DNA from: Candidatus Poribacteria bacterium
GTDB taxonomy: Bacteria; Abyssobacteria; SURF-5
NCBI GenBank assembly: GCA_016215705.1
Contig: JACRIR010000068.1
Location: 1-20,355 of the forward strand
Reading direction: 5' to 3'
Length of the DNA stretch: 20,355 nucleotides
Shown: in pieces, positions 7,092 through 14,869 of the stretch
Layout of the letters: each line of letters starts with the position of its first letter
Position numbering within the stretch: position 1 is the stretch's first letter
Translations under genes and position numbers: made by a program
Notes under the pieces: model-generated
The model's database searches: none
Told to the model about the DNA's origin: nothing
Seen by the model: the letters and a program-made list of their open reading frames with translations, nothing else

Positions 7092-7665
7092 GCGAATGAG
7101 ACAAACCTGCCGGGCTCACGAGAAGAGCCGATCATGACTCCTTGTTCCCGGTTCGTGGTCAAGAGTAAGCCGAAAACTCGAAGCGAAAGGGACGGAAAGC
7201 TTTCCCGGAAGGATGGAATGGGGCTGATGCCAAGTCAACTACTGGTCTTCGAGGCGTGTGCCGAATCAAACACTGAACTCGATTTATGCGCCGCGCCCCA
7301 TCTCGGGCTTGTCTCCATTTGAAAAGCGCTGGTCGTGCGACTGCCCAATTTCCCTAACAATATTATTTATTTCACGATAAAGCGCCTATGCGAGACCGTC
7401 CCCGCAATTACGAAACCGAACATTTGTGATTGTAGAGACTGCCCTGTATGGCCGCTAGAATTCATGGGCGACCACATAGGGTCGTCTTTGCAATCGCCGG
7501 ACAGCCTCATGCAGAACCCTGCGCCTATTCCATGATCCTGTCCGTTGTGTTCGCTTCCCCTGGCAACCGGCGGGAATGAATTCTGGAGAGCGAAGAACAT
7601 GTGAGATGAGCCGGTCATTCCAGAGGCGCCCGGCGCAATGGAGGAAATCTGCGACTCAGACCGTC

Positions 7666-8109
7666 TCAAATAGCGGGGATTTCCGAGGCCATGCTTGCGT
7701 ATGTTTTCAATGAAGTCCTGAATGCGACTTCCGACATTTCGAGAGTGTTGAAGACGTCAAGTGCTTTTCCCTCGAGAACCACGTCTTCCTTCAACTGCTT
7801 TGGGGCCATTTGGCAGAAAGTGTTTGCCAGGAAGACGATGCTTGTCGGCGCCTTTGGCGGGATTTCCAGTTGAGGGGAATGATGGAATCGGATCGCGTCA
7901 CCGACAATTGGAGGCAGCAGCCAGTGTTCCGCCAGAAGATATCCTGCCTCCGCGTGGGTTACGCCGAATGCCATTTCTTCCAGCTTCAATCGCGTAGTCT
8001 CGCTTGTGGAGTAAGGGAGGGCCGTTTGTTCTCGGCTCGCAGCAGCTTTTTCGGCAAGTATAACCTTTCCCATATCGTGCAGTAAGCCGGAAATGAAGGC
8101 GCTTTCCAT
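7666..8109 (-). pseudogene. HDOD-domain protein, N-terminally truncated remnant
   Basis: The 147 residues match the C-terminal part of an HDOD domain (a metal-independent relative of HD phosphohydrolases found in signalling proteins): SAFISGLLHDMGK at the start, then THAEAGYLLAEHWLLPPIVGDAIRFHHSP and FLANTFCQ. The first half of the domain is missing. Reading upstream in frame, SAKIGG still fits the family, then a TAA occurs at 8128-8130. From about 8131 the DNA is a dispersed repeat, so the gene looks cut at the repeat boundary. The ATG at 8107-8109 has no good ribosome binding site. HDOD proteins are usually near 280 residues or longer. A short expressed protein is possible but less likely. 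Confidence 0.7.
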
Positions 8110-8130
8110 TCCACCGATCTTAGCGGATTA

Positions 8131-8280
8131 GTGTGACAATGGCCGTCATTCTGATCGCAGTGAAGAATCTCGTTCTCGGTTCCTTAGTCCTTTCATTTCA
8201 CAGAGACTCTTCGCGAAGTTTGCCTCGAACGGCTGAGAAGGACGTCGAAGGGCTCAAAGGGACCTTCGGGTTCGACCATT
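8131..8280. repeat. Dispersed intergenic repeat sequence (GTCATTCTGA..GAAGAATCTCG type)
   Basis: Positions 8145-8172 have the form GTCATTCTGA..GCAGTGAAGAATCTCG, and about 8221-8280 contains GAACGGCTGAGAAGGACGTCGAAGG. I recognise both as variants of short repeats scattered through many bacterial genomes. They fill the space between the HDOD remnant and the phosphotransferase. The rest of the gap to 8439 has a short CGTGTTCTCCT tandem (about 8383-8403) and no gene. Confidence 0.5.
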
Positions 8281-8439
8281 TGTGAAAGACTCAAAATATC
8301 CAACTTCCCCATAACACCGTCATTCAGGAAACATCGTGATGCCCAGTATTATATCACAACTGTTTTCAAGCGCATGCCCCTTCGTGTTCTCCTCGTGTTC
8401 TCCTTGACTCCGAGGTGATCGTTAGGCTAATCTTCCTGC

Positions 8440-11172
8440 ATGAATGAACGATTCATTCCACTAGGCGAAATTTGCAATGCTGCCGCAATGACCGCCGGAG
8501 CCAAAGCAACAAACCTCATGCGGATGAAACGGATTGGGCTGGCGGTTCCGGCCGGATTCTGCATTCTCGGCGCCACATATCGCGGGCATCTGAAAGACAG
8601 CGGCCTTTTGTCAGAGGTCGAGTCACGCCTGAAAGCTCTCGCCCGCGCAACAGTCGAAGAGAAACGGGAACTGCTGCGCCATATTCGCGAAAACATTGTC
8701 AACGCTTCTTTATCGGAACAGCTTTGCGCTGAGATTGAGGAACAATACCGGAGACTGGCGGCGAAGCGGGTCGCGGTTCGTTCGTCGGCCACGGCTGAGG
8801 ACTTGCCGGGTCACTCGTTCGCAGGAATGTACGACACGTATCTCGGGGTGGCCGGTCTGCAGGAATGTCTGGCGGCTATCAAGAAATGCTGGGCGTCGCT
8901 CTGGACCGAGCGCGCATACGACTACCGGGAACAGAACAGGTTTGGTCATATGCGCGTGGATATGGCTGTCATTGTTCAGGAACTCGTCGAGGCCGATGCG
9001 GCCGGGGTGATCTTCACAGCCGATCCAGTCAGCGGAGGAACCGATTGCGTTATTATTGAGGCCTGCGCCGGGATGGGTGAGGCGCTCGTTTCGGGCAAGA
9101 CGGCGCCCGACAGGTTCGTGCTGGCAAAGAAGGACCTCCATGTACTTTCGCATCCCGTTTCAAACACACCGTGTATCGGCGAATCCGTCGCCCGCCGGTT
9201 GGGCGAGTATGCCAGGAGAATCGAACTGGAATTTGGCGCGCCGCAGGACATCGAGTGGGCGGTAAAGAGGGAGGACATCTTCTTCCTCCAGTCGAGGCCG
9301 ATCACGACACTGCAAGATTCGCAACAGAAGGAAGACATGCGTTCCCGCCTTCGCAAAAATGATAAGGAAGGGCGCAGGAATTACAAAATGGAACGCGGGG
9401 ATGATAATGAGGCTCGACAGATTTGGTCCAACCTTAACACCGGTGAAGTTATGCCCGACGTGGTCACGCCGATTAGTTGGTCGATGATAACGCGAATGGT
9501 CCCGCTTATCTTCAATTCGCTGTTGAACGGAATCGGGCGCGACACGGGCGACAATCCCTTGGTTTGCCGGTTCGGCGGGAGAGTCTATTTTAGTCTCAAC
9601 ACTATGGTCGCGATATTTCGGTGTCTCCCGGGAATGGGAAGGAAAGATATTACCGAGGTGTTTGGCGGTGACCAGGGCCGACTGGTGGAGGCGGGCTTTC
9701 TTGATCTGGCGGAAGAAAATATTCCTAAACTTGACTTCAGCATCTCGAGACTGCTTGCCAGTATGCCGGGGTTCCTATTCCGCATCGCAGTATTTCCATG
9801 GAAAAGGGCGGAATGGCTTATTGCCAGAATAGAAAAAAAAGCGGTTGAACTGAAGAAAGTCGAGAGCCTTCGCACCTCTGAAGACGAACTCTTGAAATAT
9901 ACACAGACCGCAATGGACGACATCTCGTATGTGGCGAGCGCCGTCCCATTCGCGGGGATAGGGATATGTTTCTTCGCGATCCTTGATAAGCTCTGCCAGA
10001 AGTGGCTCGGCGATCAAAGCGGGGCGACTGCCAACCGTCTTCTAACTGCTTTGGGCGGCATGCACAGCGCCGAGTCCGGACTTCATTTGTGGAATTTGGC
10101 CGCCAAGGCGCATGAGCATCCGGAAGTGAAGGAAACTATCCTCTCGTGCACGGACTGGCGCACCGCCGGCAAGAAATTAGAGGCGACTCCGCGAGGCGCA
10201 GACTTCCTTTCCAGTTGGAACGAATTCATGGATAGGCATGGTCATCACACGCGCGGGGAGCTCGAGCTTGCGAACGCGCGCTGGTGTGAGACCCCCGATT
10301 ATATTTTCAAGATTGTCAGTGGATATCTTGAAAATTTCGGCGACGTTGACCCGGTCGAGAATCATAGGAAGAGCGCGGACGAACGAAGACGTCTCGAGGA
10401 GTCGTGTCTACTGCGTCTGCGGAATCCGCTCAAACGCGCCATCTTCAGTTTCTGCTTGGAACGCGCCCGGCGCGGTATGTTGCTTCGCGAGAACTTCAAG
10501 AACGTGGCGGTGCGCTACCTGGCCGGCGTTCATCTTGTACTCTTGGAACTAGGCGAGAGACTCGCTTCCAAAGACGTCTTAGAAAGCAGGGACGATATTT
10601 TCTTCCTGACGTTGGAGGAAGTCGGACCCGTTGGACTGGGCGTGGCGCATTTCAATGTCCGAGAGGTCGTTGCCGCACGGCGGGCGGAATACGAATGGAA
10701 TCTTTCCATAACGCCGCCCAAAGTGGTGGTCGGCCTATTCGAGCCTGACAATATCGTCTCGGACGTTCTGCCTGCGTCGAGCATTTCCGAAGGCCAGACC
10801 GAAGTATTGAGAGGAGTGGCGGTGAGTGCGGGCTTGGCGGTCGGGCCTGCGCGTGTGATCCTCAAGGCGGACACCAGCGAGCATGTTCTGCCGGGAGAGA
10901 TTCTGGTTGCTCCGTTTACCGACCCCGGCTGGACACCTTATTTTATCTCTGCTGCGGGAATAGTCATGGACCAGGGCGGACTCTTGAGTCACGGCAGTAT
11001 CATTGCGCGCGAATACGGAATTCCGGCGGTCGTAAACGTCGGCCCCGCCACCAAACTTATCAAGACCGGCCAGACCATCGAGGTCAACGGCACGCAAGGA
11101 ACAGTGAGGATACAGGCGAAGGGGGCAAACCAGGGGGAACATCCCGCGAGGCGCGGCGCTTCGGAAACCTAA
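8440..11172 (+). CDS. PEP/ATP-utilising phosphotransferase, rifampin-phosphotransferase-like domain order
   Basis: The 910-residue protein starts with a PPDK-type ATP-grasp domain (about 10-292): GAKATNLMRMKRIGLAVPAGF (20-40), VAVRSSATAEDLPGHSFAG, ADPVSGG, and the closing LQSRPITTL. A large middle domain (about 325-790) follows, beginning WSNLNTGEVMPDVVTPISWSM. The C-terminal swivelling domain carries the phosphohistidine His851 in GGLLSHGSIIAREYGIPAVV. PEP synthase has a TIM barrel after this His; here the protein ends 59 residues later. That order (ATP-grasp, middle domain, C-terminal His) is that of rifampin phosphotransferase and related proteins of unknown substrate. Residues about 293-325 form a charged linker partly encoded by a decayed dispersed repeat. 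No clear Shine-Dalgarno precedes the ATG. A related gene follows 120 bases downstream on the same strand. Confidence 0.82.
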   Translation: MNERFIPLGEICNAAAMTAGAKATNLMRMKRIGLAVPAGFCILGATYRGHLKDSGLLSEVESRLKALARATVEEKRELLRHIRENIVNASLSEQLCAEIEEQYRRLAAKRVAVRSSATAEDLPGHSFAGMYDTYLGVAGLQECLAAIKKCWASLWTERAYDYREQNRFGHMRVDMAVIVQELVEADAAGVIFTADPVSGGTDCVIIEACAGMGEALVSGKTAPDRFVLAKKDLHVLSHPVSNTPCIGESVARRLGEYARRIELEFGAPQDIEWAVKREDIFFLQSRPITTLQDSQQKEDMRSRLRKNDKEGRRNYKMERGDDNEARQIWSNLNTGEVMPDVVTPISWSMITRMVPLIFNSLLNGIGRDTGDNPLVCRFGGRVYFSLNTMVAIFRCLPGMGRKDITEVFGGDQGRLVEAGFLDLAEENIPKLDFSISRLLASMPGFLFRIAVFPWKRAEWLIARIEKKAVELKKVESLRTSEDELLKYTQTAMDDISYVASAVPFAGIGICFFAILDKLCQKWLGDQSGATANRLLTALGGMHSAESGLHLWNLAAKAHEHPEVKETILSCTDWRTAGKKLEATPRGADFLSSWNEFMDRHGHHTRGELELANARWCETPDYIFKIVSGYLENFGDVDPVENHRKSADERRRLEESCLLRLRNPLKRAIFSFCLERARRGMLLRENFKNVAVRYLAGVHLVLLELGERLASKDVLESRDDIFFLTLEEVGPVGLGVAHFNVREVVAARRAEYEWNLSITPPKVVVGLFEPDNIVSDVLPASSISEGQTEVLRGVAVSAGLAVGPARVILKADTSEHVLPGEILVAPFTDPGWTPYFISAAGIVMDQGGLLSHGSIIAREYGIPAVVNVGPATKLIKTGQTIEVNGTQGTVRIQAKGANQGEHPARRGASET
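9338..9366 (+). repeat. Decayed dispersed repeat within the phosphotransferase coding sequence
   Basis: GCGTTCCCGCCTTCGCAAAA followed by ATGATA resembles the widespread intergenic repeat of the GATTCCCGCCTTCGCGGGAATGA type. It is read in frame as MRSRLRKNDK in the linker between the ATP-grasp and middle domains. The resemblance is partial, so this is tentative. Confidence 0.4.
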
Positions 11173-11292
11173 GCACGGGAATCTCTCATGTAGATGTGCA
11201 TCAACTTGACACGAAGCGTATGCGTGTGTTACGAATCATGGCGCGACGACACCCCTCGCTGAAATCAGCAATATTTCGTCGGGAGACGGTCC

Positions 11293-12507
11293 ATGAGTCA
11301 CAAAACACGTGGCGACATATCATGTAAGGTTGAGGAGATTCTTGACAAGATACGCGGGTGGACCACGGAAAATCAATCCAGGCCGGAAGCGTCAAGACTT
11401 CTTGAATGGATTGGCAAGAGGCAGGCAGGCGCAAAAGCAGAGCCGCTGATTGAAATGCTTGCGTGGGTGGGCCGGGAAGAATCTTTGCGGCCTCTGGGAG
11501 CTACGCTTCTGGAATCACTCCGAGGAATGACGCTTTGCGATATTATCAGCATCGCCGGACGGCGCATGATCTTCTTGCTCCTCGGAGTCGTGATGGCGAG
11601 GCTCAACGACACAACGCTCAAGAAGAATATCCTGAATCCGGAGACGGCGTATCAATCACTGGCGCGCACCGTCGAAATCTTGCAAACGGAAATCGCGTAC
11701 TCGAGCGTGCCGGACATATCGGCGTTCGCTGAGAGCTACGGTTGTCAGGTCAAGATTCCCGAAGATTCCATTCCCATCGTGACAAAGCAATCTGTCCATA
11801 GCATGGAAGATTTGGTTCGGTGCGAGGCTCTCGGGCCTCAATGGCATGACCGCCTCATGAACAACTTCACGATTCTCAGCCTGATGGCGAAGAGGTTCAC
11901 CCTCCCGAAATTAGCGCTGGCCGGCGGGCCTTTTTCGATGGCGGCGGTACTGGGAGGAGTTGAGACGATCGCCAAGAAGACGATTACCGAGCCGTTGCTT
12001 GTCGAGCGGCTGCTTGAATTCTGCACCAACGTATCCATTCTCGCAGGCCGGGGAATGGTCGCGGGCGGCGCGGATATGATTTACATCGGGGACCCGACAA
12101 GCGGTCTCCTTTCCCGGAAACTTTACGAAAGATTTGCTGCGCCTTATGTCAAGCGTGTTGTCGCGGCCCTTGATGTGCCCGTGGTTCTTCACGTCTGCGG
12201 CAGAACTACGCATATCATCGAGCAGATGTGCGCCACGGGAGCGCAGGGCATAAGCGTTGACAGCGCGGTGGATTTGCCGTCAATCGTTTCGAGGGTTCCG
12301 AGGAACGTGGCGATTATCGGAAACCTTGACCCCGTCGGCCCCCTTTTGAACGGGACTCCCGAGGAGACGGCTTCGGCCACAAAAGAGCTTCTGGACAAAA
12401 TGCGCGACGTCCCGAACTACATGTTCTCCGCCGGTTGCACCGTGGCCCTCGAAACTCCGCGCGAGAATCTGCTGGCAATGATAGAGACTGTCAAGAACTA
12501 TCAATAA
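11293..12507 (+). CDS. MtaA/MtbA-like cobamide-dependent methyltransferase (uroporphyrinogen decarboxylase superfamily)
   Basis: The 404-residue protein has a UroD-type barrel (about 85-404). The thiol-activating zinc site of methylcobamide:CoM methyltransferases is visible as His300 and Cys302 in VVLHVCG and Cys382 in FSAGCTVALETP. GGPFS, GGADMIYIGDP and IIGNLDPVG are further family segments. Members move methyl groups between corrinoid proteins and thiols or other acceptors, or demethylate methoxylated compounds. About 80 helical residues precede the barrel, more than in typical MtaA (near 340 residues). GGGAGA lies eight bases before the ATG. No corrinoid protein or substrate:corrinoid methyltransferase is in the window, so the substrate is unknown. 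It follows the phosphotransferase by 120 bases and may share its transcript. Confidence 0.82.
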   Translation: MSHKTRGDISCKVEEILDKIRGWTTENQSRPEASRLLEWIGKRQAGAKAEPLIEMLAWVGREESLRPLGATLLESLRGMTLCDIISIAGRRMIFLLLGVVMARLNDTTLKKNILNPETAYQSLARTVEILQTEIAYSSVPDISAFAESYGCQVKIPEDSIPIVTKQSVHSMEDLVRCEALGPQWHDRLMNNFTILSLMAKRFTLPKLALAGGPFSMAAVLGGVETIAKKTITEPLLVERLLEFCTNVSILAGRGMVAGGADMIYIGDPTSGLLSRKLYERFAAPYVKRVVAALDVPVVLHVCGRTTHIIEQMCATGAQGISVDSAVDLPSIVSRVPRNVAIIGNLDPVGPLLNGTPEETASATKELLDKMRDVPNYMFSAGCTVALETPRENLLAMIETVKNYQ

Positions 12508-12599
12508 CGGCCCCTTACCCTCAAACAGGAAATCTCCTTCGCGTTGACACAAACCGTTGCTTTGCTTACGAGGGTATAAAGAGAATAGGCGCTATCGAT

Positions 12600-13247
12600 T
12601 TACTTAGGAGGTCTTCCTTGCGTGCCGAAATGCTGGACCTCGGTGACTCGTTCGGCAAGCGACTCGAGATCGGACGGACTGCCTTCCAGGAAATGCGTCA
12701 CGATTACGACGAGCATCGTCCCCAGGACCATCTGGGCGGCAAGCTTCGTGTCAATTCGGCCGAGAATTCCCAGCCTCTGGCCGATTACCAACTCCGTTTC
12801 TATTTGCCGGAGCATGACGTCGTTAATCCGGGCGAGAATCGCATCGATTTCAGAGCTGAGCCCCGGCGCCTCTCGTAGTATGATTCGAAAAAGGTCGCGC
12901 TCCTCGTTAACCGCTTGAAAAACCCTCAAGTTCTTCTCCTTGATGAAATCGAAAAATGCGTTCCGATCGGACTTAGAGATTCGGGGGTCGTCAGGTTTGA
13001 TGGGTTCCATCAGGTTCTGGATGCGGTCCAGGACTTCAAGCATGAGGGTGTGGAAAATTTCCTGTTTGCTCGTGAAGTGCAGATAAAGGGTGCGATGCGC
13101 GATGCCGCACGCATTACTGATGTCTTCCATGGTTGTGCCGTGGAATCCTTTCGACGCAAAGAGTGTTTCCGCCGTCTTCACAATCATATCCTGGCGAGAT
13201 TCTTTTCGCATGTATGTCCGCTTGCGCTTTTCCTTTTGTTTAGTCAA
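12600..13247 (-). CDS. TetR-family transcriptional regulator
   Basis: With a TTG start at 13245-13247 the protein has 215 residues. The N-terminal DNA-binding domain (about 18-65) shows IVKTAETLFASKGFHGTTM followed by EDISNACGIAHRTLYLHFTSKQEIF, the classical TetR helix-turn-helix. The C-terminal ligand/dimer domain is divergent. GAGGGG lies six bases before the TTG, and the TTG overlaps the TGA of the preceding methyltransferase (TTGA). Both facts argue for this start over an ATG at 13209-13211 that lacks a good site. Overlap implies translational coupling, so it may regulate its own operon. Two palindromes at 14497-14561 are candidate operators. Confidence 0.85.
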   Translation of the reverse strand: MTKQKEKRKRTYMRKESRQDMIVKTAETLFASKGFHGTTMEDISNACGIAHRTLYLHFTSKQEIFHTLMLEVLDRIQNLMEPIKPDDPRISKSDRNAFFDFIKEKNLRVFQAVNEERDLFRIILREAPGLSSEIDAILARINDVMLRQIETELVIGQRLGILGRIDTKLAAQMVLGTMLVVIVTHFLEGSPSDLESLAERVTEVQHFGTQGRPPK

Positions 13248-14257
13248 TAGGTACCCCTCGCTTTCTTGTGCGCAGTGACTATGGAGAGCGGGGCCGGATC
13301 GAAGCTTATCGTATTTATCTCGCAAAATCCGGCGCCTTCGAGAAACTCTTGCGCCTCAGATACGGTATAGGTATCGCCATTCTCCGTGTCCAGCAGCATG
13401 TTTAGCGCGAACAAGACAGGAAACAGGGGACCGGTTCTCTCTTCGTTGGTGAGCACGTCCGCAATTATCACGATGCCGGGGGCATCGAGCGCATTGTACA
13501 CTCGCTTCAATAAGGCGCGATTGTCTTCCGTCCCTTCTCCGTGCAGGATATTCGACAACAAGGCGGCATCGTGCCCGCGGGGCAGAATATCGAGATAGTT
13601 GCCGGCCCTTGTGGAGAGCCTGCTTGCTGCCGGAGACCCGGAAATATACTCAGCCGCTATTTTGACGACGGGGCCTTGATCGAACACCGTCGCTTGAAGG
13701 TTCGGATACTTTTCGGCAAATGTGATGGAATTGACGCCCGATCCGCCGCCAACGTCGAGAAGCTTCTTGTATCCGGAAAGGTCCACCACCTGCGAGAGCA
13801 TGGTTGCGCTGAAGACCGAAGTGCTGTGCATCGCGTGAGTGAAGAACTTCATCTTCGCCTCGTCCTTCATAGTACGGGCAACCGGTCGGTTCCGACGAAC
13901 CGCCTCCGGAAGCCTGGCCCAGGATAAATATGAAGAGGCTTCAAGTGAAACGAAATTGCCTGAATAGAACGGCTTATGTTTGACGAGAAACTCGCTGGAA
14001 ACGGGGGTGTTTTTGTACCTGCCTCCCGACTTCTCGAGCAGATTGAGCGCCACGCACGCATCCAGAAGCATCCTGACGGGTCGCTCTTCGAGGCCGAGCA
14101 GCTTCGCTATCTGCCCGGACGTTTTCTCTTCATCAAGATGGCTGAAGATATCCAGGTCGTTGGCGACGTGAAGAGCTCTGGCCTCACAGTACGCATGCGC
14201 GAGATTCCAGAGCGGAAGCGGGTTAATGTCGGGAATTCTCATTGTGCTCTCGGTCAT
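13244..14257 (-). CDS. SAM-dependent O-methyltransferase (family 2, BchU/CrtF/hydroxyneurosporene-type)
   Basis: The 337-residue protein has an N-terminal winged-helix dimerisation domain (about 12-95, LPLWNLAHAYCEARALHVANDLDIF) and a Rossmann methyltransferase domain. Its SAM motif is LLDVGGGSGVNSITFAEKYP (166-185), with the acidic residue in VFDQGP, and NILHGEG (236-242) carries the catalytic-type His of plant-like O-methyltransferases. TYTVSEAQEFLEGAGF near the C-terminus is typical. The start is set at the ATG at 14255-14257 because GGGAG precedes it by eight bases. A longer frame from 14389 would read through a dispersed repeat. Family members methylate small hydroxylated compounds such as pigments, quinones or polyketides. 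It overlaps tetR by four bases. Confidence 0.85.
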   Translation of the reverse strand: MTESTMRIPDINPLPLWNLAHAYCEARALHVANDLDIFSHLDEEKTSGQIAKLLGLEERPVRMLLDACVALNLLEKSGGRYKNTPVSSEFLVKHKPFYSGNFVSLEASSYLSWARLPEAVRRNRPVARTMKDEAKMKFFTHAMHSTSVFSATMLSQVVDLSGYKKLLDVGGGSGVNSITFAEKYPNLQATVFDQGPVVKIAAEYISGSPAASRLSTRAGNYLDILPRGHDAALLSNILHGEGTEDNRALLKRVYNALDAPGIVIIADVLTNEERTGPLFPVLFALNMLLDTENGDTYTVSEAQEFLEGAGFCEINTISFDPAPLSIVTAHKKARGTY

Positions 14258-14329
14258 GTTTGATCTCCCAGGAAACTCGGTTCCTAGTTTAGGGTTCATG
14301 GTTGAATGCCCAAGAAGTTGAACACCACA

Positions 14330-14380
14330 TGTCATTCCCACGAAACTTGTCCTCGACTCTGATGGGGGAGCGGGAATCCT
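14330..14380. repeat. Dispersed inverted-repeat element (TGTCATTCCC..GCGGGAAT type)
   Basis: TGTCATTCCCACGAAACTTG at the left and GGAGCGGGAATCCT at the right are partial inverted repeats (GTCATTCCC with GGGAAT). The inner sequence TCCTCGACTCTGATGGGGG belongs to a repeat often seen between genes in repeat-rich bacteria. It lies upstream of the methyltransferase and creates a false N-terminal extension of its reading frame. Confidence 0.6.
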
Positions 14381-14496
14381 CTCCCTCACAATTATGATTA
14401 CGCCGAAGACGAGATCATGCGTTTTCCACGCCGTAGCGCGATCAGCGGGATGATATTTCGGAGCAGATTGAATACCAAAATACTAAAATGCAATGT

Positions 14497-14561
14497 ATAT
14501 GCATATTATAATCGATATCTAGATAGTGCCGTTAAGAGGCTGTGCAGATAAATATGCATAT
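14497..14561. promoter_or_regulatory. Paired 10-bp palindromes, candidate operators for the methyltransferase-tetR operon
   Basis: ATATGCATAT occurs as a perfect palindrome at 14497-14506 and again at 14552-14561, centres 55 bases apart (about five helical turns). On the minus strand a TATAAT (14509-14504) overlaps the first copy, as expected for a -10 box under repressor control. No convincing -35 is visible. The copies lie 240 and 295 bases upstream of the methyltransferase start. Confidence 0.4.
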
Positions 14562-14869
14562 AGTATGTATATCATGCTTTCTCTCGTTTGTCAATAGCAA
14601 AACCGCTTCTGCCGGGTTATGAGCCAGAAACTTCAGGCGGCTGACGCTCCGCACCCAGAGGATAACCGAAACAGTAGACATTATGAAGGAAGTTTTCGGG
14701 ATTGATGCAATTTGGAATCGCGAGGATGACACTCAGGAGATGTATTCGTCCAATTCGTGGTCCAAGCTTTTTCTTCTTTGGTCGCGGCTACACCGCGGTG
14801 GGACAATCTGCGAAATCCCATATTCACGTCATTTGGTTCGTATTGGTTTCATATTCGTGTTTAATCTCC

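Larger units (their letters stand above)
6942..7665. other. Gene-poor region upstream of the dehydrogenase operon
   Basis: These 724 bases contain the proposed operon promoter and leader hairpin near the left end. I recognise nothing else. Open frames such as 7041-7322 (+) and 7367-7669 (-) show no recognisable domain, no convincing ribosome binding site and no plausible composition. The region may be decayed sequence next to the HDOD remnant. Confidence 0.5.
14258..14869. other. 612-base gene-free region upstream of the methyltransferase-tetR pair
   Basis: It holds one dispersed repeat (14330-14380) and an AT-rich stretch with two identical palindromes (14497-14561). From about 14600 to 14869 I see no gene, hairpin or repeat; short open frames there (14683-14910) lack a recognisable domain. 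Confidence 0.5.

Noticed and set aside
7041-7322. 93-residue plus-strand frame in the gene-poor region
   Set aside because: No domain, no clear ribosome binding site, and it overlaps the likely operon promoter.
7335-7535. Frame with a CDCRDC cysteine cluster
   Set aside because: The short cluster looked like a metal site, but the frame has no family match I know and the opposite strand is equally open.
13244-14389. Methyltransferase start at 14389
   Set aside because: The first 44 residues are translated from a dispersed repeat and spacer. The ATG at 14255-14257 has a Shine-Dalgarno site and gives the family's usual N-terminus.
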